This document shows positions 14,535 through 22,523 of a stretch of 32,054 nt of DNA, piece by piece. This stretch comes from JAICJJ01 sp039809985. Lineage in GTDB: Bacteria; Chloroflexota; Chloroflexia; Thermomicrobiales; UBA6265. Numbering within the stretch: the stretch's first letter is position 1; every line of letters starts with the position of its first letter. A model generated the notes under the pieces. It was not told the DNA's origin. It saw only the letters and a list, made by a program, of their open reading frames with translations, and made no database searches. The translations under genes were made by a program, and so were the position numbers. The stretch spans positions 1 to 32,054 of the forward strand of contig JBDHWC010000025.1 of assembly GCA_039809985.1 (NCBI GenBank), given 5' to 3'.

Positions 14535-16070
14535 TCAGGCGTGCTCCATCAGCAGGTCCTTGCTGACCCGCTCCCCGCGAAACTCCCGGGTCACCCGCCC
14601 CTTCGACATCACCAGCACCCGGTCCGACTCGGCCAGGACCGTCTCCGGCTCGGTCGAGAGGAGCAGCACCGCCACCCCGTCCGCCTTCAGGCCGCGAATC
14701 AGGTCGAGCACCTCGCGCTTGGCCCCCACGTCCATGCCGCGGGTCGGCTCGTTCAGGATCAGCAGCTTCGGCTTCTCGGTCAGCCACTTCGCCAGCACCA
14801 CCTTCTGCTGGTTGCCGCCGCTCAGGTTGCCCGCGGCGAGCCTCGGCCGGGCCGGGCGGACGTGGGTGCGCCTGATCAGGTCGTCCGCCACCGCCAGCTC
14901 GTCCGCCTGGCGCAGCAACGGACCCACCAGCGTGTCGAGGTGGGCGAGCGTGATGTTCTGGTAGACGGCGTGGCGGGGGAAGAGCGTCTTCCGCCGGTTC
15001 TCCGAGAGGTAGGCGATGCCGAGCCGCTTCGCCTCCTGCGTCGTCCGCGGCCGGATCTCCCGCCCGTACAGCCGGATCGTGCCGGCGGTTGGCCGCACCT
15101 GCCCGAACAGGGCGCGTGCCACTTCGGTCATGCCCGCGCCGAGGAAGCCGAAGATGCCGACGATCTCCCCCTGTCGCACCGTCAGCGAGACGTCGGAGAA
15201 GCCGGGCCCGCTCAGGCCGGAGAGCTCGACCGCCGCCGGCGCGTCGCTCGGGGCCGGCAGGGTGACGCCTCCCTCGTAGGTCTCGGCGAGGACGTCGGCG
15301 TCGCGCCCGATCATCAGCTCGATCAGCCGGTGCTTGGTCAGCCCCGCCCGCGGCAGCGTGGCCACCTTGCGCGAGTTCTTCAGCACCGTCACCCGGTCGG
15401 AGACGGCGAGGACGTCCTCGAGGAAGTGGGAGATGAAGACCATGCTCGCGCCGCGTGCCTTGAGCCGGTCCATCGCCTCGAACAGCAGCGCCGCCTCCGG
15501 CCCGGAGAGGGCCGAGGTCGGCTCGTCGAGGACGATCACGCTGGCCCCGGAGAAGACGACCCGCGCCACCTCGACCAGTTGCTGGCCGCCGAGCGAGAGC
15601 CGTCCCATCGGCACCGTGACGTCGATCGGGATGCCGAGGGTGGCAAGGTGCTCGGCCGCCTCGCGCTGCATCCGCTTCCAGTCGACGACCCCCGGCGGCT
15701 TGGTCAGCTGGCGGCCGAGGTAGACGTTCTCGGCCACGCTCAGCTGCGGCATCCCGGTCAGTTCCTGGTAGATCATGCCGATGCCGCGCGCCTTGGCGTC
15801 GGCCGGGGAGTGGAACGTCACCGTCTCCCCGCGCAGCACGATCTCCCCCTCGTCCGGCTGGTGGACGCCGGCGAGAATCTTCATCAGGGTGCTCTTGCCC
15901 GCCCCGTTCTCGCCGACGAGGCCGTGCACCTCGCCGGGCAGGAGCGTGAAGTCGACGCCGTCGAGCGCGGTCGCCCCGCCGAAGCGCTTGGTGACCCCGT
16001 TCAGGCTGAGGACCGGGTCGCCCTCCCCCGCCGACGGGGGGGCGGCGACGGTCGCTGTCGCTGCCGTCAT
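14535..16070 (-). CDS. Sugar-type ABC transporter ATPase (RbsA/XylG family, two ATPase domains)
   Basis: A 511-residue protein with two ATP-binding domains, as usual in the RbsA/MglA/XylG class. Domain 1: Walker A GENGAGKS (53-60), signature LSLGGQQ, Walker B VIVLDEPTSAL. Domain 2: degenerate Walker A GFLGAGMTE, signature LSGGNQQ, Walker B LLILNEPTRGMDVG. The missing Lys in the second P-loop is normal for this class. The ATG at 16070 is preceded by a GGGGGAG tract. It energises import with the permease encoded just downstream and the binding protein encoded upstream across a 79-base gap that contains a stable hairpin. Confidence 0.93.
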   Translation of the reverse strand: MTAATATVAAPPSAGEGDPVLSLNGVTKRFGGATALDGVDFTLLPGEVHGLVGENGAGKSTLMKILAGVHQPDEGEIVLRGETVTFHSPADAKARGIGMIYQELTGMPQLSVAENVYLGRQLTKPPGVVDWKRMQREAAEHLATLGIPIDVTVPMGRLSLGGQQLVEVARVVFSGASVIVLDEPTSALSGPEAALLFEAMDRLKARGASMVFISHFLEDVLAVSDRVTVLKNSRKVATLPRAGLTKHRLIELMIGRDADVLAETYEGGVTLPAPSDAPAAVELSGLSGPGFSDVSLTVRQGEIVGIFGFLGAGMTEVARALFGQVRPTAGTIRLYGREIRPRTTQEAKRLGIAYLSENRRKTLFPRHAVYQNITLAHLDTLVGPLLRQADELAVADDLIRRTHVRPARPRLAAGNLSGGNQQKVVLAKWLTEKPKLLILNEPTRGMDVGAKREVLDLIRGLKADGVAVLLLSTEPETVLAESDRVLVMSKGRVTREFRGERVSKDLLMEHA

Positions 16071-16104
16071 GGCCGTACGCTCGCTCCCCCGCGCCGCGGC
16101 GGGG

Positions 16105-16140
16105 CGGCGGGCGGCCGGGTCGCCCCGGGGCCGCCCGCCG
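16105..16140 (-). promoter_or_regulatory. Intercistronic hairpin between binding-protein and ATPase genes
   Basis: A 12-bp stem (CGGCGGGCGGCC with GGCCGCCCGCCG) and 12-base loop, ten bases after the binding-protein stop. Such hairpins in importer operons partly stop transcription or protect the upstream mRNA, raising binding protein over ATPase and permease. That role here is inference. Confidence 0.5.
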
Positions 16141-16149
16141 CCGGTCCGG

Positions 16150-17262
16150 CTAGTACTGGTTGTTGTCGTACAGCCAGATGTAGCCGGCCGCGTTGTCGGC
16201 GGTGATCGGGCCGCCGTCGGTGCGGATGAAGCGCGGCAAGCCGTCCTTCGCCTGGTCGGTGCCGGAGACCGTCAGGTAGCCGGCCCAGATCGCGCCGCCG
16301 TGGATGCGGCCGGACGGGTTGATCACCGAGGCGAAGAGCTTGCCGTCGCGGATCGCCTCGCAGGCGTTCTTGCCGCCGTCGACGCCGACCAGCTTGATCT
16401 GGTCCTGCTTGCCGGCCGCCTCGACCACCGAGGCCGCCGCCAGCGCCATGTCGTCGGAGTGGAAGAAGCCGCCCTTCACGTTCGGGAAGCGCTGCAGCAG
16501 GTCCTGCCAGAGCGAGGCGACCTGGTCGACCTTCCAGTCGCCGGGCGTCTCGTCGACGACCTTGATGTTCGGGTACTGCTTGAGCATGTTGTTGAAGCCG
16601 AGGGCCCGTCCCTGGGCGCCGGTGTGGGCCAGCTGCCCCTGGGTGTGGATCACCTCCCCCTCGCCGCCGATGCCGTCGAACAGCTGCTTGGCGACCGTCT
16701 CGCCCATGTAGACGTTGTCCGGCTCGAAGAAGGTCAGGATCGGGAACTCGGCGAACTCGTCCGGGTCCTGCACCAGCCGGGTGTCCATGTCGATCAGCGG
16801 CATCCCCGCGTCGATCACCTGCCGCGCCGCGTCGACCAGCGCGTCGCTGGCGGACGGGTGGACGGCGACGAAGTCGTACTTCTGGGTGGCGATCGTCTGC
16901 AGGTCCTGCAGTTGCTTCTCGACGCTGAACTCGCCGTCGTACGAGGTGACGTCGACCCCGAGCAGCGAGCCGACGAACTTCGCCGTCTCCATGCCGTGGG
17001 TCACCCACGTCGAGGCCGCGCCGACCTCGGAGGTCGCCGCCGTGTACTTCTTCGCCGGCAGGTCCTCCGGCAGCAGGCCGAGCGAGGCGAACGCCTCGGC
17101 CGAGGTGCTCCGCCAGCCGACGCCGGTCGCCGCGGCCAGCGCCGCGATGCCGGCCAGACCGCCGCGGAACGCGTCGCGCCGCTTGATGTCCTTCCTCAGC
17201 CGGTCCCCGATGAACTCGAGCTCGAGCCCCTTCAGCGGGCCGCGCTCCGCCATGTCACCCAT
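16150..17262 (-). CDS. Periplasmic-type sugar-binding protein of the ABC importer
   Basis: A 370-residue substrate-binding protein of the type 1 periplasmic fold (Peripla_BP_4, RbsB-like). Residues 1-30 are charged; a twin arginine (KRRDAFRGG, about 27-35) precedes a hydrophobic stretch to about 50, suggesting Tat export. Fold marks include QLQDLQTIATQKYDFVAVHP, PLIDMDTRL, and GGFFHSDDMALAAASVVEAAG followed by LVGVDGGKNACEAIRDGKL, the usual hinge and ligand-binding blocks. ATG at 17262, with GGAGGAG eight bases upstream. It is first in the operon, behind a TTGACC-17-TAGGGT promoter and a leader of about 264 nt. No sugar specificity can be assigned. Confidence 0.92.
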   Translation of the reverse strand: MGDMAERGPLKGLELEFIGDRLRKDIKRRDAFRGGLAGIAALAAATGVGWRSTSAEAFASLGLLPEDLPAKKYTAATSEVGAASTWVTHGMETAKFVGSLLGVDVTSYDGEFSVEKQLQDLQTIATQKYDFVAVHPSASDALVDAARQVIDAGMPLIDMDTRLVQDPDEFAEFPILTFFEPDNVYMGETVAKQLFDGIGGEGEVIHTQGQLAHTGAQGRALGFNNMLKQYPNIKVVDETPGDWKVDQVASLWQDLLQRFPNVKGGFFHSDDMALAAASVVEAAGKQDQIKLVGVDGGKNACEAIRDGKLFASVINPSGRIHGGAIWAGYLTVSGTDQAKDGLPRFIRTDGGPITADNAAGYIWLYDNNQY

Positions 17263-17526
17263 CGACCTGCTCCTCCTCGCAACGCTCGTTCGTTCTCCTG
17301 ACCGGCAACGGCTGCCGGTGCCCCGGGGCAGGCTCCCCGGCCCTGGCGACGCTGCTCCGGGGCGGCCGTGCCGCCCGCCGTCGCCCGACCGGGGTGTCGA
17401 GGCCGTGGTGAGTTGTGGGGAGGGGAAGACGTCGCCGAGGCACGGTCCACCGCGCGTCGCCCCTCGTCGCTGAGAAGTGCCGCGTGCATCATGGCCGGGC
17501 GCGAGCGCCCGGCGTGTCCTGTCGAC
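17263..17526 (-). other. Long 5' leader of the sugar ABC operon
   Basis: About 264 nt between the predicted transcription start and the binding-protein ATG. It contains a hairpin near its 5' end (GCCGGGCGC at 17494-17502 with GCGCCCGGC at 17505-17513) and a 12-bp palindrome TGCCCCGGGGCA at 17319-17330 near the ribosome site. No gene or known riboswitch motif is recognised. Confidence 0.4.
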
Positions 17527-17532
17527 GGGGGC

Positions 17533-17561
17533 ACCCTAGCACAGCGCACCGGGGTGGTCAA
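17533..17561 (-). promoter_or_regulatory. Sigma-70-type promoter of the sugar ABC operon
   Basis: On the minus strand TTGACC (17561-17556) is separated by 17 bases from TAGGGT (17538-17533). It lies between the mreB stop at 17607 and the binding-protein gene and points at the latter. Confidence 0.55.
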
Positions 17562-17606
17562 CGGCTTGCCCACACGCCGCGTCCGCGGCGGCGGCCAGCG
17601 AGCGGC

Positions 17607-18611
17607 CTACGGCTCCTCGAGACTGTCGCGCAGGATGTCCATGTGCTCCAGCGCGAGCCCGGTGCCGACCGCGACGCAGGAGAGAGGGTCGTCGGCAACG
17701 TAGCAGGGGACCCCGGTCACCTCCATCAGGAGGTCGGGCAGGTGGCGCAGCATCGCCCCGCCCCCGGTCAGGATCATCCCCTTGTCGATGATGTCGGAGG
17801 AAAGCTCCGGCGGCGTCTCCTCCAGCACGGCGCGGACCGCGCCGATGATCGCCTCCAGCGGCTCGGTGATCGCGTCGGTCACCTCGCTGGAGGTGATCCG
17901 GATCGTCCGCGGCAGGCCGGCGACCTCGTCCCGGCCGCGGACGTCCATCGGCATCTCCTCCTCGACCGGGATGGCGCTGCCGATGGCGATCTTCACCTCC
18001 TCGGCCGACCGCTCGCCGATCCGGAGGTTGTACTTGCGCTTGATGTAGTTGCTGATCGCCTCGTCGAAGCGGTTGCCGCCGACGCGCAGCGAGCGGGCGA
18101 CCACGATCCCGTTCAGCGAGATCACCGCCACCTCGGTCGTGCCGCCGCCGATGTCGATGATCATGTTCCCGGACGGGTCGGCCACCGGCACCTTCGCCCC
18201 GATCGCCGCCGCCAGCGGCTCGCTGATCAGGAACGCCTTGCGCGCCCCGGCGTTCAGCGCCGCGTCGCGCACCGCCCGCCGCTCGACCCCGGTGACGCCG
18301 GCGGGGACGCAGATCATCACCTCCGGCCGGATCAGCGAGATGCGGCCGCAGCTCTTGTTGATGAAGTAGCGGAGCATCTCCTGCGTGACCACGTAGTCGG
18401 CGATCACGCCGTCGCGCATCGGGCGGACGACCTCGATCGTCTCCCGCGGCTCGCGGCCGAGCATGTTGCGGGCCTCGAGCCCGACGGCCTTCACCTTGCC
18501 GTCCTTGGCCGAGATGGCCACCACCGACGGCTCGTTGATGACGATGCCGCGGCCACGCACGAAGACGAGCACGTTCGCGGTCCCGAGGTCGATCCCGATC
18601 TGCTTCGGCAC
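17607..18611 (-). CDS. mreB: Rod shape-determining protein MreB
   Basis: A 334-residue bacterial actin of normal MreB length. It polymerises under the cytoplasmic membrane and organises cell-wall synthesis. Phosphate-1 loop: IGIDLGTANVLVFVRGRGIV (5-24); NEPSVVAI follows; phosphate-2 loop: IDIGGGTTEVAVISL; adenosine loop: LTGGGAMLRHLPDLL. The start is set at the GTG at 18611 because GGAG lies nine bases upstream and MreB proteins begin a few residues before IGIDLGT; an ATG at 18656 would add 15 residues and has no ribosome site. No mreC, mreD or rodA adjoins it, so it is a lone copy here. TATGCT and TACTAT near 18690 on the minus strand are possible -10 elements. Confidence 0.93.
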   Translation of the reverse strand: MPKQIGIDLGTANVLVFVRGRGIVINEPSVVAISAKDGKVKAVGLEARNMLGREPRETIEVVRPMRDGVIADYVVTQEMLRYFINKSCGRISLIRPEVMICVPAGVTGVERRAVRDAALNAGARKAFLISEPLAAAIGAKVPVADPSGNMIIDIGGGTTEVAVISLNGIVVARSLRVGGNRFDEAISNYIKRKYNLRIGERSAEEVKIAIGSAIPVEEEMPMDVRGRDEVAGLPRTIRITSSEVTDAITEPLEAIIGAVRAVLEETPPELSSDIIDKGMILTGGGAMLRHLPDLLMEVTGVPCYVADDPLSCVAVGTGLALEHMDILRDSLEEP

Positions 18612-18773
18612 CCGGTCGCGCTCCGATTCCAGCCAAGGGGGAACCACCCGGCGCATGGCGGGCGCCGCAAGGGGGATGTCGGCGGCATAGTAGCATACTG
18701 CCAACTGCCGATCGCCGGGCCGCGCGTCGAGGTCCAGACCAGCGCGCCCTGCCCCCGAGGAGGGGTGCGCCGC

Positions 18774-19133
18774 GTGGAACCCGAGCCGGACGCCATGCCC
18801 CCGACCAGCCCGATCGCCGACCCGCCGGCGACCGACCGCCAGCCAGCCGCCCCGGCCCGCGGCCCCGAGCCGCGCCGACGCAAGATGTCGGCGACCGAGC
18901 GCCGCTACGCCGGCTTCGGGGACGAGACCGACCGCGCCTGCTGCGCCGCCTACGCCAAGACGGTCCCGCCCGACTTCCCGGTCCACCTCCGGGCCGGCGT
19001 GGCCACGCTGCGGATGCGCGTCGTCGCCCGCCGCGAAGGCACGATCCTCTTCTGCGACGGGGCGCACCCCGGCCCCCACCTCTGGCCGCTGGGCGTCCCG
19101 GTGACCGACGAGGAGACCGAGCCCGACGCCTGA
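18774..19133 (+). CDS. Small protein of unknown function, divergent from mreB
   Basis: A 119-residue cytoplasmic protein. The first 45 residues are Pro/Ala/Arg-rich and probably disordered. The rest (MSATERRYAGFG to the end) is ordered-looking, with a CC pair in DRACCAAYAKTVPPDF and a predicted beta-rich segment LRMRVVARREGTILFCDG. Third-position G/C bias is high in this part, which argues for a real gene. The GTG at 18774 is preferred because AGGAGGGG lies eight bases upstream; an ATG at 18795 is the alternative. It does not match a family I know. Confidence 0.6.
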   Translation: MEPEPDAMPPTSPIADPPATDRQPAAPARGPEPRRRKMSATERRYAGFGDETDRACCAAYAKTVPPDFPVHLRAGVATLRMRVVARREGTILFCDGAHPGPHLWPLGVPVTDEETEPDA

Positions 19134-19224
19134 GCCGCCGTGCCCCGAGTCGCCGCGCAACCGGAAACCGCCGACGGCGCACCGCGCCGTCGACCCGCCG
19201 TCGTCCGTGTCCAGAACCGATGGG

Positions 19225-19313
19225 GAAAGGCTGACGGCCCGGGGAGGGAAGGGGAAGCCGGGCCGTCAGTCGTGAGGGCCGGTGTGGCCATGAAGTGGGG
19301 AAGCCGCACCGGC
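19225..19313 (-). ncRNA. Predicted orphan small RNA with C-rich loops
   Basis: Between the end of the small gene (19133) and the radical SAM gene (19465) a strong minus-strand promoter drives a region of about 90 nt with two stable hairpins and no coding frame. The first hairpin begins at the expected start site (19313-19303 pairs with 19288-19278, 11 pairs with one G-U). The second (19269-19258 with 19242-19231, CTGACGGCCCGG stem, 12 bp, 15-base loop) is followed by CCTTTCCCC and can act as terminator. Both loops and the tail contain the motif CTTCCCC or CTTTCCCC, pyrimidine-rich and complementary to GGGGAAG-type ribosome sites. It does not look like SRP RNA, 6S RNA, tmRNA or RNase P. As a plus-strand alternative, the hairpins could simply end the 18774 gene. 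Confidence 0.5.
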
Positions 19314-19319
19314 ACTCGG

Positions 19320-19348
19320 ATTATATGTCAACCCGATGCGCGTTGCAA
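19320..19348 (-). promoter_or_regulatory. Near-consensus sigma-70 promoter of the predicted small RNA
   Basis: Minus strand: TTGCAA (19348-19343), 17 bases, TATAAT (19325-19320). This is the best -10 in the window, in DNA over 70 % GC, and the first hairpin of the predicted RNA begins seven bases downstream. No protein gene on this strand follows within reach. Confidence 0.65.
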
Positions 19349-19464
19349 GGGTGCGGCTCCGGGCGTTGCCCGCAGGACGCCGTGCTATGCTGGCCGTGAC
19401 CGTCGCGGGTCGGCTCGCCGACAGCCGCGAGCGCGGCGACGGCGGCGCGCGAAGGGGCGGGACC

Positions 19465-20826
19465 GTGCGGATTGCGCTCGTCGCGATGAGCGGCATCCGG
19501 GCCCACCGCGAGGAACTGACCCGGCTCGGGATGACGCTGCCCGGGTTCCTCGGCCGCGGCAAGGCGCTCGCCTCCCTCCCCAGCCTCGGCCTCCTCACCC
19601 TCGCCGGCCTCACCCCCGACCGCCACGAGGTCACCTACCACGAGGTCGCCAACCTCCGCGACCTCGACCGGCTGCCCGACTGCGACCTCGCCGCCGTCTC
19701 GACCTTCACCGCCCAGGTCAAGGACGCCTACGCCCTCGCCGCCCGCTTCCGGGCGCAGGGGTCGCGCACCGTCCTCGGCGGCCTCCACGCGACGGCGATG
19801 CCGGAGGAGGCGCTGCGGCACGTCGACGCCGTCGCGGTCGGCGAGGGGGAGCCGCTCTGGCCGACGATCCTGCGCGACGCGGAGGCGGGCCGCCTCGGCG
19901 GCGTCTACCGCAACCCGGGGCCGGAGTTCGACCTCGCCGACGCGCCGATGCCGCGCTTCGACCTCCTCCAGCCTGAGCGCTACAACCGGCTGACCGTCCA
20001 GACGACCCGCGGCTGCCCGTGGCGGTGCGAGTTCTGCGCCTCCTCGATCCTGCTCACCCGACGGTTCAAGCCGAAGCCCGTCGCGAAGGTCGTCGCCGAG
20101 ATCCGGGAGATCAAGCGCGTCTGGCCCCGACCGTTCGTCGAGTTCGCCGACGACAACAGCTTCGCCGACCGCCGGCACGCCCGCGCCCTCCTCGAGGCGG
20201 TCGCCGGCGAAAGGGTCCCGTGGTTCACCGAGTCCGACATCGGCATCGCCGACGACCCGGCCCTGCTCGACCTGATGCGCGAGGCCGGCTGCGTGCAGGT
20301 GCTCGTGGGCCTCGAGAGCCCGAGCGCGGTCGCGCTCGACGGGGTCGAGACCCGGCGCAACTGGAAGCGCTCGCGCCTCGCGACCTACGCCCCGGCGATC
20401 CGGCGCATCCAGGAACGGGGCATCGCCGTCAACGGCTGCTTCGTCCTCGGCCTCGACGGCAGCACGGCCGACGACTTCGCGCTGGTGCGGGAGTTCGTCG
20501 AGGAGAGCGGCCTGTACGAAGTCCAGCTCTCGGTGCTGACCGCCTTCCCCGGCACTCCCCTCTACCGCCGCCTCCTCGCCGAGGGTCGACTGCTCGACCC
20601 GACCGCGTGGGAGCGGTGCACGATCTTCGACGTCAACTTCCGGCCGCGCCAGATGTCGGTCGAGGCGCTCGAGGAGGGGCTGGTGTCGCTCGCGACCGAC
20701 CTCTACTCGGCCGAGGCGAAGGCGCGGCGGAGGGCGGCGTTCTTGCGGCAGCGGCGAGCGCGACGCCGGCAGACGAACGGGGGCAACCACCATGGCCAGC
20801 TCGACCCCGAAATCCTCATCGCTTGA
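19465..20826 (+). CDS. Radical SAM protein with N-terminal B12-binding-like domain
   Basis: A 453-residue protein. Residues 1-150 have the cobalamin-binding-domain layout (LPSLGLLTLAGLTPDRHEVT, later VLGGLHATAMPEEALRHVDAVAVGEGE), but without the D-x-H-x-x-G cobalt-ligand motif, so cobalamin may bind base-off without His or not at all. The radical SAM core starts at about 176, with the 4Fe-4S cysteines Cys184, Cys188 and Cys191 (TRGCPWRCEFCAS). Start at the GTG at 19465 after an AAGGGGCGGG tract; TATGCT at 19386-19391 may be its -10. The last 35 bases overlap the next gene, a small membrane protein, so the two are translationally linked. The general class covers methyltransferases and ring-forming enzymes; the reaction is unknown. 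Confidence 0.88.
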   Translation: MRIALVAMSGIRAHREELTRLGMTLPGFLGRGKALASLPSLGLLTLAGLTPDRHEVTYHEVANLRDLDRLPDCDLAAVSTFTAQVKDAYALAARFRAQGSRTVLGGLHATAMPEEALRHVDAVAVGEGEPLWPTILRDAEAGRLGGVYRNPGPEFDLADAPMPRFDLLQPERYNRLTVQTTRGCPWRCEFCASSILLTRRFKPKPVAKVVAEIREIKRVWPRPFVEFADDNSFADRRHARALLEAVAGERVPWFTESDIGIADDPALLDLMREAGCVQVLVGLESPSAVALDGVETRRNWKRSRLATYAPAIRRIQERGIAVNGCFVLGLDGSTADDFALVREFVEESGLYEVQLSVLTAFPGTPLYRRLLAEGRLLDPTAWERCTIFDVNFRPRQMSVEALEEGLVSLATDLYSAEAKARRRAAFLRQRRARRRQTNGGNHHGQLDPEILIA

Positions 20827-21202
20827 GGCGCAGCGCCTGCTGCTGACGGCGGCGGCGGTCTACGACGTCCTGCTCGGCCTGCTCTTCCTCTTCCTCTTCC
20901 GTCCGCTCCTCGGGCTGCTCGGGGTGGCCGTGCCGGAGAACCCGGTCTACCTGCAACTCGCCGCCGGCTGCATCGCCCTGTTCGGGCTCGGCTTCTGGTG
21001 GGCGGCCCAGCACCCGGTCCGCAACCTCGACCTCGTGCGGCTCGGTGTCGGCATGAAGGTCTTCTACGTGGCCCTCGCCGTCTACGCCGCCGCCGTTGGC
21101 CTCCTGCCCCACCCGCTCTTCCTCGTCCTCGCCCTGCTCGACGCGCTGTTCGTGGTCGGCGTCGTCGTCCTCTGGCGCGACATGCCGAAGCCCCGCGACT
21201 GA
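20792..21202 (+). CDS. Small four-helix membrane protein coupled to the radical SAM gene
   Basis: A 136-residue integral membrane protein with hydrophobic segments at about 18-43, 52-70, 83-103 and 107-127 and a Ser-rich N-terminus. The start ATG at 20792 lies inside the end of the radical SAM gene (35-base overlap), after an AACGGGGGCAACC ribosome region. I do not recognise a named family; similar short proteins of unknown function with this four-helix layout are common. The overlap suggests co-expression with the enzyme. Confidence 0.78.
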   Translation: MASSTPKSSSLEAQRLLLTAAAVYDVLLGLLFLFLFRPLLGLLGVAVPENPVYLQLAAGCIALFGLGFWWAAQHPVRNLDLVRLGVGMKVFYVALAVYAAAVGLLPHPLFLVLALLDALFVVGVVVLWRDMPKPRD

Positions 21203-21209
21203 CCGGCCG

Positions 21210-21704
21210 ATGGCGGCTCGGTGTCCGCGCCGCGGCGTTGAACTCTCGGACGACGCGCGGTTCGCGGCGCGCATCGTCCGCCTCGCGGCGACGAGCCTGA
21301 TCGTGCTGGGGGTGGTCTGGCGGCTCGCGGCCGGGCTGACCGCCGCTCCGGCGTGGGTCGGCCCGGCGCTGCTCGCGGGCTGGCTGCTGATGCCGACCGT
21401 GCTGCTCCTGAGCCTGCGGACACCGTCGCTCCGCTACGCGCTGACGGTGCCCTCGCTGCTGGTCGGCGGGGCGCTGCTGGGGGTCTGCGCCACCGCGCTG
21501 CCATCGACCCCGGCCGCCGCGACGGGCTGGCGCCTGCTCACGCTCGGCATCTGGTTCGGCGGCGTCCTCGGTCTCTGGTTCTGGTTCCGGCTCGCGCCGG
21601 TCCCGGCCGCGCTCGACGACCCCTTCGCGCCCGGCCGCTGGGCCTTGGTGGCCGCGCACGTCGGGCTGGTGGTCGTCGGCCTCGGGCTGGCGTTGCTCGG
21701 CTAG
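21210..21704 (+). CDS. Membrane protein of unknown function, third gene of the radical SAM cluster
   Basis: A 164-residue membrane protein with about five hydrophobic segments (roughly 21-44, 48-68, 77-96, 107-126 and 142-163). It starts at the ATG at 21210, seven bases after the previous stop, so it is in the same transcription unit as the radical SAM gene and the four-helix protein. The ribosome site is poor, in keeping with translational coupling. Sequence is simple Leu/Gly/Val/Ala-rich, and no family is recognised. It converges on the exonuclease gene, with 13 bases between stops. Confidence 0.7.
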   Translation: MAARCPRRGVELSDDARFAARIVRLAATSLIVLGVVWRLAAGLTAAPAWVGPALLAGWLLMPTVLLLSLRTPSLRYALTVPSLLVGGALLGVCATALPSTPAAATGWRLLTLGIWFGGVLGLWFWFRLAPVPAALDDPFAPGRWALVAAHVGLVVVGLGLALLG

Positions 21705-21717
21705 CTGACCACGCCGG

Positions 21718-22299
21718 TCAGAACGGCAGTTCGACCAGCGCCCGGCTCATCCCGTGCACCACGTCGCGGCAGGCGATCGCGTCGCCGAGCGCCCGGTGGC
21801 CACCGGCCGGCGCGTCGAACTCGGCGACCGCCCGCTCCAGCCGGTGCCACTTGGGGCCGCCGTGACGGCCGGGCGTTCCCCGGTAGGCGGCGTACTGGCG
21901 CATCGCGCACTCCCAGCGCACCGCCGGGGCGACGATTCGGTGCCGGTCGCAGCAGCCGCGGATGATGCCGGCGTCGAACGGCGCGTTGTAGACGACCACC
22001 CGCCTCCCGGCGACCAATGCGGCAAGCAGCGCCGCCACCTCCGGCCAGTCGGGCGCGCTCGCGACATGCCGGTCGAGGATGCCGTGGACCCGGCTGGCGT
22101 CGGCTGGGATCGGCCGCGTCGGCCGGACGAGGCTGTTCAGCAGCACCCGGCCGCGGTTGTCGACGACGGCGATGTCGACCACGTCGGCGTCGCCGAAGCC
22201 GGTCGTCTCGGTATCGAGGTAGAGGGTGCCGGGGTCGGCGGCGACCTCCCGCGCCCATGCCACCGCCGCCGCCCGCAACTGGTCGAACCCGTCCGCCAT
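21718..22299 (-). CDS. DnaQ-like 3'-5' exonuclease (DEDDh)
   Basis: A 193-residue exonuclease-domain protein. Exo I: LYLDTETTGFGDADVV with Asp29 and Glu31 as metal ligands; Exo II: VVVYNAPFDAGII; Exo III: HRALGDAIACRDVV, an H-x4-D pattern that places it in the DEDDh class. The domain alone is present, as in small RNase T/oligoribonuclease-type or DnaQ-like stand-alone proteins, with no polymerase or helicase part. The ATG at 22299 has GAGGAG seven bases upstream. It is divergent from the adenosine deaminase gene. It could degrade DNA or RNA; the sequence does not decide. Confidence 0.88.
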   Translation of the reverse strand: MADGFDQLRAAAVAWAREVAADPGTLYLDTETTGFGDADVVDIAVVDNRGRVLLNSLVRPTRPIPADASRVHGILDRHVASAPDWPEVAALLAALVAGRRVVVYNAPFDAGIIRGCCDRHRIVAPAVRWECAMRQYAAYRGTPGRHGGPKWHRLERAVAEFDAPAGGHRALGDAIACRDVVHGMSRALVELPF

Positions 22300-22523
22300 C
22301 GTTGGCTCCTCGCTGGACGTGCCCTCCGGCGGGCGGGGAGGGCCGGGGGCGCACGGCGCGGGCTGTTCGCCCCATTCTCGCAGAGCGTGGGGTTGCCGAC
22401 CTCCCGACCGGCCGACCCGTTGCGCGTGGCAGAATCGCCGCCGCCGGCGAACCCGCCGCGCGCGCCGGTGCCGAGGGCGGGCCGCCGGCGCGGAGCCGAC
22501 CCGACCGCCCGCCGGAGCCACCG

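Noticed and set aside
15120..15180. Second ATP-binding domain of the importer ATPase lacks the Walker A lysine
   Set aside because: GxxGAGxTE in place of GxxGxGKS is normal for the second domain of sugar-type RbsA/XylG ATPases.
19320..19331. TTGACATATAAT on the minus strand, read as -35 directly joined to -10
   Set aside because: With no spacer these cannot work together; the TATAAT is used instead with TTGCAA 17 bases upstream.
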